Shown piece by piece: positions 1 to 7,762 of a stretch of 64,000 nucleotides of DNA. The stretch covers positions 372,001 through 436,000 of the forward strand of contig NC_010161.1 in NCBI RefSeq assembly GCF_000196435.1. The letters run 5' to 3'. The notes under the pieces are model-generated. The model was given only the letters and a program-made list of their open reading frames with translations. It did no database searches and had not been told where the DNA came from. Both the position numbers and the translations under genes were made by a program. The DNA comes from Bartonella tribocorum CIP 105476. GTDB lineage: Bacteria; Pseudomonadota; Alphaproteobacteria; Rhizobiales; Rhizobiaceae. Positions within the stretch are counted from its first letter, which is position 1. Every line of letters begins with the position of its first letter.

Positions 1-395
1 TTTACAAATCGCATAAAAAACCAATATTCGTGTACAGCTTTGTGGATTGGTTTTCTTAAAGCATGGACAGATCTCTAGATATTGTTTTGGCTGAAGACAA
101 CTTTTCATATCATCAGATCTTTGAATGGCAATCACAGGGTGATCAATAACATCTTTTCTTCTCTTTTTTTGATAAGATAACAGAGATACCCTAGAATATA
201 TTGATATACTCAATCATTTTACGCGAATATAACCAGTTGAATCCTTTTGTTTCAAGCTACCTCCGCTTGTCACTTCAATTAAATTAAGCCACTCCAATTA
301 AATTAAGAGACCATCAAAGTGCTTTCACCCTTTAAGTGCTTCTGCTTTTAATTTGAATGTACTCACCTCTTTCAAATTTTTCATTGATTAATTTT
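1..395 (-). pseudogene. Relic of a KilAC antirepressor gene and the start of its small partner ORF
   Basis: Read on the minus strand, this stretch follows the intact antirepressor and partner gene at 36348-37363. The first 30 bases resemble the start of the partner ORF. Bases 100-240 match the KilAC end of the antirepressor in degenerate form, and bases 345-370 match its central linker. No reading frame survives because of many indels and stops. It probably belongs to the older prophage whose lysis genes lie next to it. The window starts inside the relic. Confidence 0.7.
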
Positions 396-415
396 TCAGA
401 GGAATTTCATTTTTA

Positions 416-631
416 TCATTTCACCTTTCGTGTATGTTTCCACCCACATAAACGCTCACCTTGTTCGTTATGTTTTAGAATATCTCTTGCCAAATTGGGA
501 CTAATGACATTGATGTCTTGTCGATTCAAATAAATTGGCAGCCATCCAATACAAGAGGTTCGTTCATTTGTCGCGCAACCAGTTAGAAAGCTTATCGCGC
601 ACATCAGCATCACTTTTCTTGTTAATTTCAT
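416..631 (-). CDS. Outer-membrane spanin lipoprotein (Rz1-like), relic prophage copy
   Basis: Predicted o-spanin that would join the inner-membrane spanin across the periplasm to disrupt the outer membrane at lysis. The 71-residue protein begins with a lipoprotein signal peptide (basic MKLTRK, hydrophobic stretch, lipobox LTGC near residue 19), followed by a short periplasmic part. It overlaps the upstream i-spanin gene by 68 nt in another frame, an arrangement typical of Rz/Rz1 pairs. It is a close paralogue of 6634-6837 but has an altered C-terminus. The assignment rests on architecture and context rather than on strong residue conservation. Confidence 0.65.
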   Translation of the reverse strand: MKLTRKVMLMCAISFLTGCATNERTSCIGWLPIYLNRQDINVISPNLARDILKHNEQGERLCGWKHTRKVK

Positions 632-791
632 TTTCTACCTCAAGCCGTGTTTTCGCTATATTAAAAGCTTCCTTTGTTTGTTTCTGCTTCTCAACTCTTT
701 TACCAAGCAAAAAGGCTTTCACTAAAGCTATAAAAAAAGCTGCTATGATTGCTGACGTCGTCGTCAGATATTTTTTTATCCATAAGATCAT
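564..791 (-). CDS. Inner-membrane spanin (Rz-like), relic prophage copy
   Basis: A 75-residue protein with an N-terminal membrane anchor (about residues 10-28) followed by a charged, coiled-coil-like stretch (EKQKQT...RLEVENEINKK), as expected of an i-spanin. It starts at the end of the endolysin gene (ATG overlaps its last codons), and the lipoprotein gene starts inside it. The lysis order endolysin, i-spanin, o-spanin is repeated at 6634-7656. Function is inferred from topology and cassette position. Confidence 0.65.
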   Translation of the reverse strand: MILWIKKYLTTTSAIIAAFFIALVKAFLLGKRVEKQKQTKEAFNIAKTRLEVENEINKKSDADVRDKLSNWLRDK

Positions 792-1450
792 AGTCGATGT
801 TCCTGAAAACGTTTAGCAATATACACCATAGCTATACAAGCAGCTAAGACCATAATGCCTGCTAAGGCCCATTGGACAGGCCCATTTCCTGCAAAAAGTC
901 CCCCAAGCCCTGAAAAAGAGCCTATGATTGGTGCAAGAGCTTCTATTTTGCAAATACCTGTCACACCTTCTGGTTCTACTACATGATAATTAGGGGCAAC
1001 ATGAGCACCTTTCGCCCATAATCCTGCTTCGGCTGCTCGACGATTGACAAGACCTTGGATACGTTTTCCTCCTACTCTTGTCCATTTTTGCAATTCAGTC
1101 GGTACCGCTTCATATTCACCATTATTGAGTTTTTTTAAAAGTGTAGATTTGCAAAACGCTGTTATTCCTACATTGTAGGAAAATGATACTAAAGCTGCGA
1201 ATTGCTCATCACTTAAAGGAACGGCAACAGCTTTTTCAATAGCGGCTTCACACTCTCTTAAGTCCTGACAAAGGATTTTTTCAGCTTCTTTTTCTGTAAT
1301 TTGCATGTCTTTATAGACACTTGGGGCACCAGCCGCACTTGTATGTCCATAACCAATTGTCCATATTCCACCAGAATCTTCATAGGCCTTTAAACGTAAG
1401 CCCTCCCATTGCTTAATCAGTGCAAGCCCTTCTTTTGATATTCTTCGCAT
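788..1450 (-). CDS. Phage endolysin, GH24 lysozyme with C-terminal membrane segment (relic prophage copy)
   Basis: Muramidase that cleaves peptidoglycan at lysis. The start is set at the ATG of MRRISKEG (1450), which gives 220 residues, exactly the length of the paralogue at 6994-7656; an upstream in-frame Met has no support. The GH24 catalytic triad is visible: Glu in KQWEG (about residue 16), Asp in the AYED loop, and Thr in WTIGYGHT. A hydrophobic segment near residues 185-210 (GPVQWALAGIMVLAAC) suggests membrane attachment. Although it lies in an otherwise degraded prophage, the gene is intact. Confidence 0.88.
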   Translation of the reverse strand: MRRISKEGLALIKQWEGLRLKAYEDSGGIWTIGYGHTSAAGAPSVYKDMQITEKEAEKILCQDLRECEAAIEKAVAVPLSDEQFAALVSFSYNVGITAFCKSTLLKKLNNGEYEAVPTELQKWTRVGGKRIQGLVNRRAAEAGLWAKGAHVAPNYHVVEPEGVTGICKIEALAPIIGSFSGLGGLFAGNGPVQWALAGIMVLAACIAMVYIAKRFQEHRL

Positions 1451-2244
1451 TATCCTTGTCCTATAAAAAACCACACAAAGCAGGATATGAATTGAAAATT
1501 TACATCTACTCATTTTAAAGCACAGAACAGTGAAAGAATCTAAAGATCTAAACCCTCTATAAGAGACTCTATTAAGATCCATATCGTTTTATTAATAAAA
1601 CAAAGATTATGCTAAAAACTATTCATTTTGCAGCAATTGATCTCCGCTTAAAGACAATAACTTTCAATAAATCCAATTTATAATCAGATAAACTTCACTC
1701 ATAAATTCTTACATTTAATCCAGAATTATTTGAAACACTTTACTTGAAAACAAATTTCAATAATCCTGATGAAGAAAAAACTTTTCAATAAAAAATAAGA
1801 GATATAACAACTAATGAAATAAAACATATTAATTTTTTAAGTAATTGCAGAATCCATAAATTACACCATAGAGATTTTCCATAAAAAACAAAGAGACATA
1901 TTACAGCTTAATACTATATCTACAAAATATCTTAGAATCAGTATATGCAACACGTAACGTATTATACATATTTAACAAAAAAATCTATAGTCAATTTAAT
2001 TATTCTTTGTTTTTTCCTCTAATTGCTTAATTTTCTTAAAAACATACCTTCATGAGTGATTTGAAATAGACTGTTACATAAATTTTTTATAAATAAAATA
2101 TGTTTACATAAAAACATAATGGATACTTATTCCTTCTCTTATAGTCTGTTTCCAACTGAAACAATATATTAGAGAAGCATATTCAATATATAGATCAATG
2201 ATATTTGATGGTTTTTTGAAGAATATTGTACTGTAATAAAATTG
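1451..2244. other. AT-rich stretch without recognisable genes
   Basis: No convincing coding frame, RNA gene or repeat is seen. It is very AT-rich and separates the relic lysis genes from the next phage fragments, so it is probably decayed prophage sequence. Confidence 0.5.
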
Positions 2245-2400
2245 AACAATAGTCTTGGTCATGGTATTTTCCATATGAATAACGCCTTCATTTGCTTAAT
2301 ATGAAGCGTTTCGCGACACGTTTGGGTCAATGGTATCATTTTTGTCTGGTGTTTATTGGTTACGTTTCCAGTAACATCTTAAATGAATCAATCAAGCTTT
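2245..2400 (-). pseudogene. Relic of the C-terminal end of tail gene D (late control protein)
   Basis: The sequence around 2265-2375 is a degenerate copy of 8495-8595, the end of the intact gene D on the minus strand (shared landmarks: ATATGxATAACGCCTTC, then GTTTGGxTCAAxGGTATCAT, then ACGTTTCCAG). Frameshifts and stops leave no usable frame. It indicates that the older prophage carried the same tail module. Confidence 0.65.
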
Positions 2401-2424
2401 TGAAATCTTTTTAGGCGCAATGAT

Positions 2425-2580
2425 ACAAAGAATACAAAAGATTTTGATAAAAGCAGCTTGAGGTTAGGGAGGAAATTTTTTCTCCCAGCATCTTCACCCA
2501 TTTATGTAATATAGAAATGAGATGCTCTTTGATAATGGTGATAGATATGTCCACCCCATGAATGTGCACAGCTTTTTAGG
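2425..2580 (+). pseudogene. Relic of the exonuclease end and excisionase start
   Basis: Bases 2425-2580 resemble 50690-50870 of the complete prophage. They hold the last codons of the YqaJ-type exonuclease (ending KxAA-stop), the spacer containing CACCCATTTA, and the first 20 or so codons of the excisionase (FDxGDRYV, then CACAGCTTTTTAG). Indels break the frame, and the excisionase start then runs into a methylase fragment. This was the right-hand end of an older, co-oriented prophage. Confidence 0.7.
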
Positions 2581-3165
2581 GTGTTACAACGCCATTATCA
2601 CCCTTTTATAGAACTGTTAGCGTTTCAAATAAGCAGCCGTGAGACGTTTGAACGCTTACAGACACAAAATCCAGAAACGCTTACGGATTTAGAACGGGCT
2701 TTGCGGTTTTTATATTTGCAGCGTTTAAGTTTTAGTGGGAAAGTAGCAGAGCGTACGTTTAGAGTTGAGACAGACCGTAGTGCACGGTTTAATCCCTTCA
2801 AACTTGAAGGTATATTAAAGCTTATTTACCGCCGTTTAGCGAGAGTTATCATTGAACATTTAGACTGGTCTGATTTTATTGTGCGTTATGACCGGCCAAA
2901 TACCTTGTTTTATCTTGATCCACCTTATTTGGGTGTTGAGGATTATTATGGCAAGGACTTGTTTAAGTGGGAGGATTACCAGACGATGTCTATGCTGCTT
3001 GCACAATTAAAGGGGAAGTTTCTTCTCTCTCTCAATGATGTGCCAGAGATTCGAAAAACCTTCAGTCAATTCCATATAAAAGAGGTGAGAACAATTTATT
3101 CCTGTAATTTGTTAAATAATGCGATTCCGGCAAAGGAACGCATCATTACCAATTGTGATATTTAG
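2581..3165 (+). pseudogene. N-terminally truncated D12-class adenine DNA methyltransferase (Dam-like)
   Basis: 194 codons encode the C-terminal two thirds of a Dam-type N6-adenine methylase: the region starting HYHPFIELL, the catalytic DPPY motif (FYLDPPYLG), and the terminal domain LNDVPEIRKTF. The N-terminal SAM-binding segment (FxGxG) is missing, and the 5' end is fused to an excisionase relic, so it is not expected to work. It is a different gene from the intact methylase at 41407-42279. Confidence 0.8.
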
Positions 3166-3402
3166 GAGAAGAGAAAAAGATCTATTAAAGGGATTTAAAC
3201 AATCTTTGAAAGGTCTTTGAAGACCCTTTGAGAACCTCTTAAAACCATCTAAAAGAAAATAAATTGGTACAAAACATAGTGTCAAAATATACAAAATACG
3301 CTGGCAAGCTACAGTAAAATTATATAAACTACACGAAGAGGTCTAAAAGATGGTCTGAAAACTGCTATTTAAATAAAAAATCTATGTATTAAACACATAA
3401 CA
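3166..3402. other. Remnant of a prophage right end
   Basis: No gene. Bases 3310-3402 resemble 51010-51110 just outside the tRNA att site (TAAAATTxTATAAA, then GAGGTxxTCTAAAAG and TGGTCTGAAAA). They are thus a decayed copy of the att-flanking sequence from an earlier integration at the same target. A short inverted repeat, GGTCTT...AAGACC, lies near 3211-3224. Confidence 0.55.
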
Positions 3403-3418
3403 TGGTGCCGCATGCCGG
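3403..3418. other. Left attachment site (attL), duplicate of the tRNA-Thr 3' end
   Basis: TGGTGCCGCATGCCGG is identical to the last 16 bases (including the encoded CCA) of the tRNA-Thr gene at 51111-51126, and the match ends abruptly on both sides. The integrase gene begins 177 bp to its right. A partial tRNA copy beside the integrase, with the whole tRNA at the far end, is the expected result of tyrosine-recombinase integration into a tRNA 3' end. Confidence 0.85.
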
Positions 3419-3545
3419 CAGATCGGGCTTTTGCAACAAGAATCAAGTTATGTAAATATGTGCAAGAGCATATTGATGTCTATAATTTTTTATGTTCCAA
3501 TAAAAAAATTAAGAATTAAAGAAAAAATCTCAAATCAAAAAATTA

Positions 3546-3580
3546 AGGTGGTCTAAAAGGTGGACCTAAAAAGGTGGACG
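3546..3580 (+). repeat. Three direct repeats AGGTGGWCN next to attL (possible integrase arm sites)
   Basis: AGGTGGTCT (3546), AGGTGGACC (3558) and AGGTGGACG (3572) occur at 12-14-bp spacing just before the integrase. The same word occurs twice near attR (51034, 51046). Short direct repeats flanking both att cores fit arm-type binding sites of the integrase. This is inference. Confidence 0.5.
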
Positions 3581-3594
3581 AGAAGGGAAATTAA

Positions 3595-4752
3595 GTGAGG
3601 GGAATCCATAGATTATCAGCATTACTTGTCAAGTCTGCTTCTCAGGGTAAATATTGTGATGGAGCAGGGCTATGGTTGAATGTTCGAGAAGACAATACGC
3701 GCTCTTGGTTCTTTCGTTATACATACCACAACAAACGCCGTGAAATGGGGCTCGGTCCAGTTGCACAACTTTCTCTGAAAGAAGCGCGCGAACTTGCCAA
3801 GCATTATAGTGCTATTCTCAGAGAAGGCAATGACCCTATTGTCTTTCGAGAACAAACCGTCTTAAAACAGCAAAGCAACATATTCAGTGAGATTGCAACA
3901 GCGGCTTTTGAAAGTAAAAAAGCAGAATTAAAAAATGAAGGCAAAAATGGGCGCTGGTTTTCTCCGCTGGAATTGCATGTTATTCCACACATAGGCGGCC
4001 TCTCTATAGAAAAATTAACGGCTAATATCATTCGCAATGTTCTGGCTCCTCTTTGGCATGAAAAAGCAGACACAGCACGAAAAGCACTTAATCGTATTAA
4101 CATTTGTTTGAAATATGCTGCGGCTCTTGGTTTGGACGTTGATCTACAAGCTTGTATGAAAGCACGCGCCCTTTTAGGAAAACCCCGTGCAACATCAACA
4201 AATATCCCTGCTATGCCATGGCAAGAAGTTCCGGCATTTTATCAAAGCTTAGATGATAATATCCTTTCAAATTTAGCACTGAAGTTACTTGTTTTGACAG
4301 GAGTACGGTCATATCCATTGCGCTATTTTCGTCTTGAACAAATAGATAAAAATATATGGACAATACCCAAAGAAAATATGAAGGGCATTGTAGGGAAAGT
4401 TTCAGATTTTCGCGTGCCATTAAGTCATGAAGCTTTGAAAGTGATTGAGAAATCCCTCCCCTTTGAAAAAAATGGTTTTCTCTTTTCTGGTCTTACAGGC
4501 AAGCCAATTTCTGATGCAAGCATGGCAAAATATATGACAGTTTGTGGTTTGACTTATCGTCCCCATGGTTTTCGTTCCAGCTTACGGGATTGGATAGCAG
4601 AGACAACGTCAACACCCTTTGAGATTGCAGAAACTGTTCTTGCGCATTCCGTTGGGAGTTCAGTGACAAAAGCTTATATGCGGACAGATTTTTTAGAACA
4701 ACGACATACCCTTATGGAACAGTGGGCTGCATTTATAACAGGAGCGACTTGA
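3595..4752 (+). CDS. Prophage integrase, P4-type tyrosine recombinase
   Basis: Catalyses site-specific integration and excision at tRNA-Thr. The 385 residues form an N-terminal arm-binding domain (YCDGAGLWLNV, then REMGLGPVAQLSLKEAR) and a C-terminal catalytic domain. Catalytic residues visible are Arg in LTGVRS (about residue 237), the His-x-x-Arg pair in PHGFRS (about 324-327), His in LAHSVG and the Tyr nucleophile in KAYMR (about 364). The start is GTG (3595), as no in-frame ATG precedes the conserved N-terminus. It sits 177 bp from attL and looks full length. Confidence 0.93.
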   Translation: MRGIHRLSALLVKSASQGKYCDGAGLWLNVREDNTRSWFFRYTYHNKRREMGLGPVAQLSLKEARELAKHYSAILREGNDPIVFREQTVLKQQSNIFSEIATAAFESKKAELKNEGKNGRWFSPLELHVIPHIGGLSIEKLTANIIRNVLAPLWHEKADTARKALNRINICLKYAAALGLDVDLQACMKARALLGKPRATSTNIPAMPWQEVPAFYQSLDDNILSNLALKLLVLTGVRSYPLRYFRLEQIDKNIWTIPKENMKGIVGKVSDFRVPLSHEALKVIEKSLPFEKNGFLFSGLTGKPISDASMAKYMTVCGLTYRPHGFRSSLRDWIAETTSTPFEIAETVLAHSVGSSVTKAYMRTDFLEQRHTLMEQWAAFITGAT

Positions 4753-5024
4753 CAGGCTTATAACAATGTGTCTATTGTCGAATCAGGTGCCTGAAAAACA
4801 CCTTGAATCGATAGCGGATAGATTGCCGAAACAATCTTTTCTCCGCACATTAAAGGCTTTGACTCATTGTATGTTACACACATATAATGGCTTTGTCGGG
4901 TGTGGTTACGCTATACAATACCCTTTTGGGGAAAGCGTAACGACGGACTATCGACCGTGTTTTTCAGCACCCGGCATCCTTTGTTGGTTGTCAATGAAAA
5001 ACCTCTAATCGATAGGAGTTCATT
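4749..5024 (+). ncRNA. Structured antirepressor leader, copy A (candidate RNA switch)
   Basis: A promoter (TTGACA 4749, 16-nt spacer, TCTATT 4771) places the RNA start near 4782. Three linked segments follow. E1 is TGAAAAAC (4792) plus TCGATAG (4808). E2 is CTATCGA (4948) plus GTTTTTCA (4959), complementary to E1. E3 is TGAAAAAC (4995) plus TCGATAG (5009), which runs into the Shine-Dalgarno GGAG (5015). E2 can thus pair with E1 or with E3. Between E1 and E2 lies a hairpin (GTTACGCT/AGCGTAAC). Similar leaders occur at five other places. Pairing is inferred from complementarity; no structure was computed. Confidence 0.75.
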
Positions 5025-5615
5025 ATGAACACACTTATAGAAATTAAAGAACAAATCATTGATCAGGAAACTATTCAGACAGTAAATGCACGTGAGTTGC
5101 ATACATTTTTGGAAGTTAAATCTAATTTTAGAGATTGGATAAAAAATCGCATTGAGGAGTACGGATTCTTAGAAAATAAGGACTTTATAGGTTTCGCTAA
5201 AATTTTAGCGAAACCTAATGCCCCTCAAGAAAATCAAGGTGTTATGAGTTTCGGTAAAAATTTACCGAAACCTAAAGGTGGTCGTCCAAGTATCGAATAT
5301 CACCTTACCTTAGACATGGCAAAAGAGCTTTCCATGGTTGAACGCAATGAGAAAGGCAGACAGGCTCGTCGTTATTTTATTGAGTGTGAGAAAAAGTTAA
5401 AAAGCCAATCTATTGATTATGATAATGATACACGCTTTGATTTGCCAAGTTACTGGGAGGGTATGAGTGCTGGTGAAAAAGCTTTGTATCTTTTAGGTCC
5501 TATTCATGTTCGTCTTATTGATGCTTTTAGAGTGGATGAAGAGAACAGAAAATATAAAGCTCTCATTAAAGAAGCTAAGCGGGTTTTAGCAAGATCTGTT
5601 ACGAAAGCTGCTTAA
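5025..5615 (+). CDS. AntA/AntB-type phage antirepressor, short form
   Basis: Predicted to counteract a phage repressor by protein binding. The N-terminal 100-110 residues form an AntA/AntB domain (VNARELHTFL, FRDWIKNRI, YHLTLDMAKELSMVER, ARRYFIECEK). The C-terminal part (DLPSYWEGM, LGPIHVRLIDAF) is not KilAC and its role is unknown. It starts with ATG 10 nt after GGAG, which lies inside leader segment E3, so translation may be controlled by the leader. It is nearly identical to 48588-49178 apart from the first 65 residues. Its central coding region carries two palindromes. A dinJ/yafQ pair follows. Confidence 0.82.
   Translation: MNTLIEIKEQIIDQETIQTVNARELHTFLEVKSNFRDWIKNRIEEYGFLENKDFIGFAKILAKPNAPQENQGVMSFGKNLPKPKGGRPSIEYHLTLDMAKELSMVERNEKGRQARRYFIECEKKLKSQSIDYDNDTRFDLPSYWEGMSAGEKALYLLGPIHVRLIDAFRVDEENRKYKALIKEAKRVLARSVTKAA
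5188..5271 (+). repeat. Two palindromes inside the antirepressor gene
   Basis: 5188-5217 is a perfect 30-bp palindrome (arm TAGGTTTCGCTAAAA). 5248-5271 has 11-bp arms (GTTTCGGTAAA / TTTACCGAAAC) around AA. Both are in frame and encode the repeated FxKxLxKP pattern. Paralogous antirepressor genes have self-complementary sequences at about the same place but with different bases. Confidence 0.8.
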
Positions 5616-5633
5616 GTTTAAAAGCATGGCCAT

Positions 5634-5656
5634 CTCCCCGTTTTAAAAGCGGGGAG
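5634..5656 (+). other. Conserved CTCCCCG/CGGGGAG hairpin ending cassette A
   Basis: CTCCCCG (5634) and CGGGGAG (5650) form a 7-bp stem after the antirepressor. The same hairpin ends the other cassettes (16053, 25656, 36305, and decayed at 49195). No U-run follows, so it is not a standard intrinsic terminator; it may be a boundary or an mRNA-stabilising element. Confidence 0.6.
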
Positions 5657-5676
5657 GGGATTATTGGATAAATCTC

Positions 5677-5712
5677 TTGACATAAGTTTTAAATGTAGTA
5701 CACTGTAGTACA
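5677..5712 (+). promoter_or_regulatory. dinJ/yafQ promoter and operator
   Basis: TTGACA (5677-5682), a 16-nt spacer and TACACT (5699-5704) form a good sigma-70 promoter. Two direct copies of TGTAGTACA (5694 and 5704) overlap the -10, as expected for an autorepressed TA operator. The Shine-Dalgarno GGAGG lies at 5721. Confidence 0.7.
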
Positions 5713-5734
5713 AATAAATAGGAGGTTTAAGCGA

Positions 5735-6010
5735 ATGGGTAAAATTCAAGCACGCATACCTGATGAAGTTCAGGAAGTTGCAAGCGCAGTTATTAAATCC
5801 ACGGGCTTAACTGTATCAGATGCGGTGCGTATGTTTATGACCCGTATTGCTAGAGATAGAGCATTGCCGCTTGATCTATTTCAACCCAATCCGGAAACAT
5901 TGCAGGCTATTGAGGATGCTGAAATGGGACGTGTCGAGCGTACGTCATTGGATGGTCTGCGAGCCATGATTCGTGATGATAAAGCCGAAGTATGTAAGTC
6001 TGAAAAGTGA
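5735..6010 (+). CDS. dinJ: RelB/DinJ-family antitoxin
   Basis: Antitoxin and DNA-binding autorepressor of the following YafQ-like toxin. The N-terminus (KIQARIPDEV, TGLTVSDAVRMFMTRIA) is the ribbon-helix-helix of the DinJ family; the C-terminal half (PETLQAIEDAEMGR, LDGLRAMIRDD) is the flexible toxin-binding part. The 91-residue length is usual. The toxin starts 13 nt later. An inverted-repeat-free, direct-repeat operator precedes it. The module sits just after antirepressor cassette A. Confidence 0.88.
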   Translation: MGKIQARIPDEVQEVASAVIKSTGLTVSDAVRMFMTRIARDRALPLDLFQPNPETLQAIEDAEMGRVERTSLDGLRAMIRDDKAEVCKSEK

Positions 6011-6022
6011 CTTTGGCTAGCG

Positions 6023-6304
6023 ATGCGGGAAATTGTTTATACTAAATCTTTTCGGCGTGATCTGAAACGTGAAAGTAAAGGGCGGTATGCTGATACATTA
6101 GAGACAGATTTGCTGCTTGTGATCAAAGCATTAGCGGAAAACGAACCCTTAAAAATGCAGTGGAGAGATCACGCACTAACAGGGCAATGGCGAAACTGTC
6201 GTGATTGCCATATTAAACCAGATCTCGTTTTGATCTATCGAAAGCCTGATGATGAAACTTTAGAACTTTTACGGCTTGGTTCACATTCTGAACTGCGTTT
6301 ATGA
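6023..6304 (+). CDS. yafQ: YafQ-family mRNA interferase toxin
   Basis: Ribosome-dependent endoribonuclease of the RelE fold. The 93 residues carry the family core: DHALTGQW with the first conserved His, DCHIKPDLVLIY with His and Asp, and GSHSEL with the last His near the C-terminus. The start codon ATG (6023) follows the antitoxin by 13 nt. No truncation is seen. Toxicity is inferred from family. Confidence 0.88.
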   Translation: MREIVYTKSFRRDLKRESKGRYADTLETDLLLVIKALAENEPLKMQWRDHALTGQWRNCRDCHIKPDLVLIYRKPDDETLELLRLGSHSELRL

Positions 6305-6428
6305 TAATTTTTCAAGTTTTTGAAAACCACTGTTTGAGATGTGTAAAACGATATTATCTCTCGCATCTGTGAGGCGTGCGAAATTGATAATTCATTTGCT
6401 AAACAGTTTCGCACGTTTCAAAGTGTAT

Positions 6429-6641
6429 TTAGAGTCGGATATTTGGTTTTTGTGTAAAAATATTTTCTACAGCATCTATAAGACGTGAAAAATCAAGTGC
6501 TAATAAGAGTATAATGAGTACAATCCATTTCGTATAACGTGACATCACTTTTATACTTTTGTAGGTCATGATGATTTCTTGAAGGATTTCTTTTTCTCCT
6601 TCTGTAAGTTCTATATCGTCTTGTGTTCTTTTCCTAGCCAT
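6429..6641 (-). CDS. Small single-span membrane protein at the end of the lysis operon (holin candidate)
   Basis: 70 residues: a charged N-terminal half (ARKRTQDDIELTEGEKEILQ) and one strong membrane segment (about 42-58, WIVLIILLLALDF). ATG at 6641 overlaps the end of the o-spanin gene (GCTAG shared), so it is translationally coupled. Position in the lysis operon and a membrane segment make a holin or holin regulator plausible, but no family motif is recognised. The relic lysis cassette at 416-1450 lacks it. Confidence 0.6.
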   Translation of the reverse strand: MARKRTQDDIELTEGEKEILQEIIMTYKSIKVMSRYTKWIVLIILLLALDFSRLIDAVENIFTQKPNIRL

Positions 6642-6837
6642 GTTTCCACCCACACACACGTTCGCCCTGCTTGTTATGCTTTAAGATCTCTCTTGCTAAA
6701 TTGGAACTGATGACGTTGACATCTTTTCTCTCTAAATAAATTGGTAACCAACCAACACAAGAGACATACTTATTTGTCCCGCAACCAACGAGAGAGAGCA
6801 GCACGCACATCAGCATCACTTTTCTGATTAACTTCAT
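6634..6837 (-). CDS. Outer-membrane spanin lipoprotein (Rz1-like)
   Basis: 67-residue lipoprotein with signal peptide MKLIRKVMLM, a hydrophobic run and lipobox LVGC near residue 19. The gene overlaps the i-spanin gene by 68 nt in another frame and is paralogous to 416-631. Expected to be anchored in the outer membrane and to bind the i-spanin for the last step of lysis. Confidence 0.7.
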   Translation of the reverse strand: MKLIRKVMLMCVLLSLVGCGTNKYVSCVGWLPIYLERKDVNVISSNLAREILKHNKQGERVCGWKHG

Positions 6838-6997
6838 TTTCCACCTCCAGCCGTGTTGTTGCTGCCTTTAAGGTTTTTTCTGTTTGCTTTTGCTGTTCTG
6901 CCTTTTTCCCAAGGGTGAAAGCTTTTGCCAAAGCTATAAAAAAAGCGCCTAGAGCCGCACCTGTTAACAGCAGATTTCTTTTCATCCATAAGATCAT
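6770..6997 (-). CDS. Inner-membrane spanin (Rz-like)
   Basis: 75 residues: N-terminal membrane anchor (LLLTGAALGAFFIALAKAF) followed by a charged helical periplasmic region (KKAEQQKQTEKTL, LEVENEVNQK). The ATG overlaps the endolysin stop by 4 nt, and the o-spanin gene starts within it. Close paralogue at 564-791. Called from topology and order. Confidence 0.7.
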   Translation of the reverse strand: MILWMKRNLLLTGAALGAFFIALAKAFTLGKKAEQQKQTEKTLKAATTRLEVENEVNQKSDADVRAALSRWLRDK

Positions 6998-7656
6998 AAA
7001 CGGTGTTCCTGAAAACGTTTAGCAACAAAGAAAAGACCAACACCTGCAGCTAAAACCATGATAGTGGCGAGCGCCCATTGCACTGGACCGTTGCCTGCTA
7101 ATAAGCCGCCAAGTCCAGAAAAAGAACCAATGACTGGTGCAAGGGCTTCGGCTTTGAAAAGCCCTGTTGGTGCTTGCGTTTCTACGGTTTGGTAATTCGA
7201 GGAAACAAAAGCACCTTTCGCCCATAATCCTGCTTCTGCTGCACGTCGGTGTACAAGACCTTGCAAGCGTTTTCCACCGGCTTTGGTCCATTTCTGTAAT
7301 TCGGTTGGGATTGCTTCATAATCGCCACTATTGAGTTTTTTTAATAGGGTCGAATTGCAAAAAGCTGTTGTTCCTACATTATAGCAAAAGGAGACCAATG
7401 CCGCGAATTGTTCATCGGTTAAAGAAACTTGAACGGCTTGTTCAATGGCATTTTCAAATTGTCTTAAATCGTGGCAAAGAAGTTCTTCTGCTTGTTTTTC
7501 AGTGATTGCCATACCTTTATGAACAAAAGGTTTTCCAGCATTGTTTGTATGTCCATAACCAATGGTCCACACTCCAATGGCATCTTTATAGGCATTGAGA
7601 CGTAAACCTTCCCATTGTTTAATCAGTGCTAACCCTTCTGGTGATATTGTTCTCAT
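6994..7656 (-). CDS. Phage endolysin, GH24 lysozyme with C-terminal membrane segment
   Basis: 220-residue muramidase. GH24 triad: Glu in KQWEG (about 16), Asp in the AYKDAIG loop, Thr in WTIGYGHT. The C-terminal segment (GPVQWALATIMVLAAGVGLFFV, about 185-207) is hydrophobic and may tether the enzyme until the membrane is opened. It heads the four-gene lysis operon running down to 6429. A minus-strand terminator and a TA module separate it from tail gene D. Confidence 0.9.
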   Translation of the reverse strand: MRTISPEGLALIKQWEGLRLNAYKDAIGVWTIGYGHTNNAGKPFVHKGMAITEKQAEELLCHDLRQFENAIEQAVQVSLTDEQFAALVSFCYNVGTTAFCNSTLLKKLNSGDYEAIPTELQKWTKAGGKRLQGLVHRRAAEAGLWAKGAFVSSNYQTVETQAPTGLFKAEALAPVIGSFSGLGGLLAGNGPVQWALATIMVLAAGVGLFFVAKRFQEHRL

Positions 7657-7669
7657 GTATTGCTCCTAT

Positions 7670-7695
7670 AAAAAAGCCCCACACAAGGCGGGGCT
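7670..7695 (-). terminator. Intrinsic terminator upstream of the lysis operon (minus strand)
   Basis: On the minus strand AGCCCC...GGGGCT forms a 6-bp GC-rich stem (7675-7695) followed by six Ts (7670-7675). It would stop transcripts coming from the tail operon. Confidence 0.75.
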
Positions 7696-7728
7696 GAGTG
7701 AAAATCTAAAAATAAATTTCTTTCGCTC

Positions 7729-7757
7729 TTGACAAATATTCGTTTATAAACGAATAT
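7729..7757 (+). promoter_or_regulatory. Promoter with a perfect 22-bp palindromic operator for the TA operon
   Basis: TTGACA at 7729-7734, and GAATAT at 7752-7757 (17-nt spacer). The palindrome 7736-7757 (arm ATATTCGTTTA and its complement) fills the spacer and the -10, ideal for autorepression. The toxin ATG lies only 6 nt beyond the -10, so the transcript is probably leaderless. Confidence 0.7.
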
Positions 7758-7762
7758 ACATT

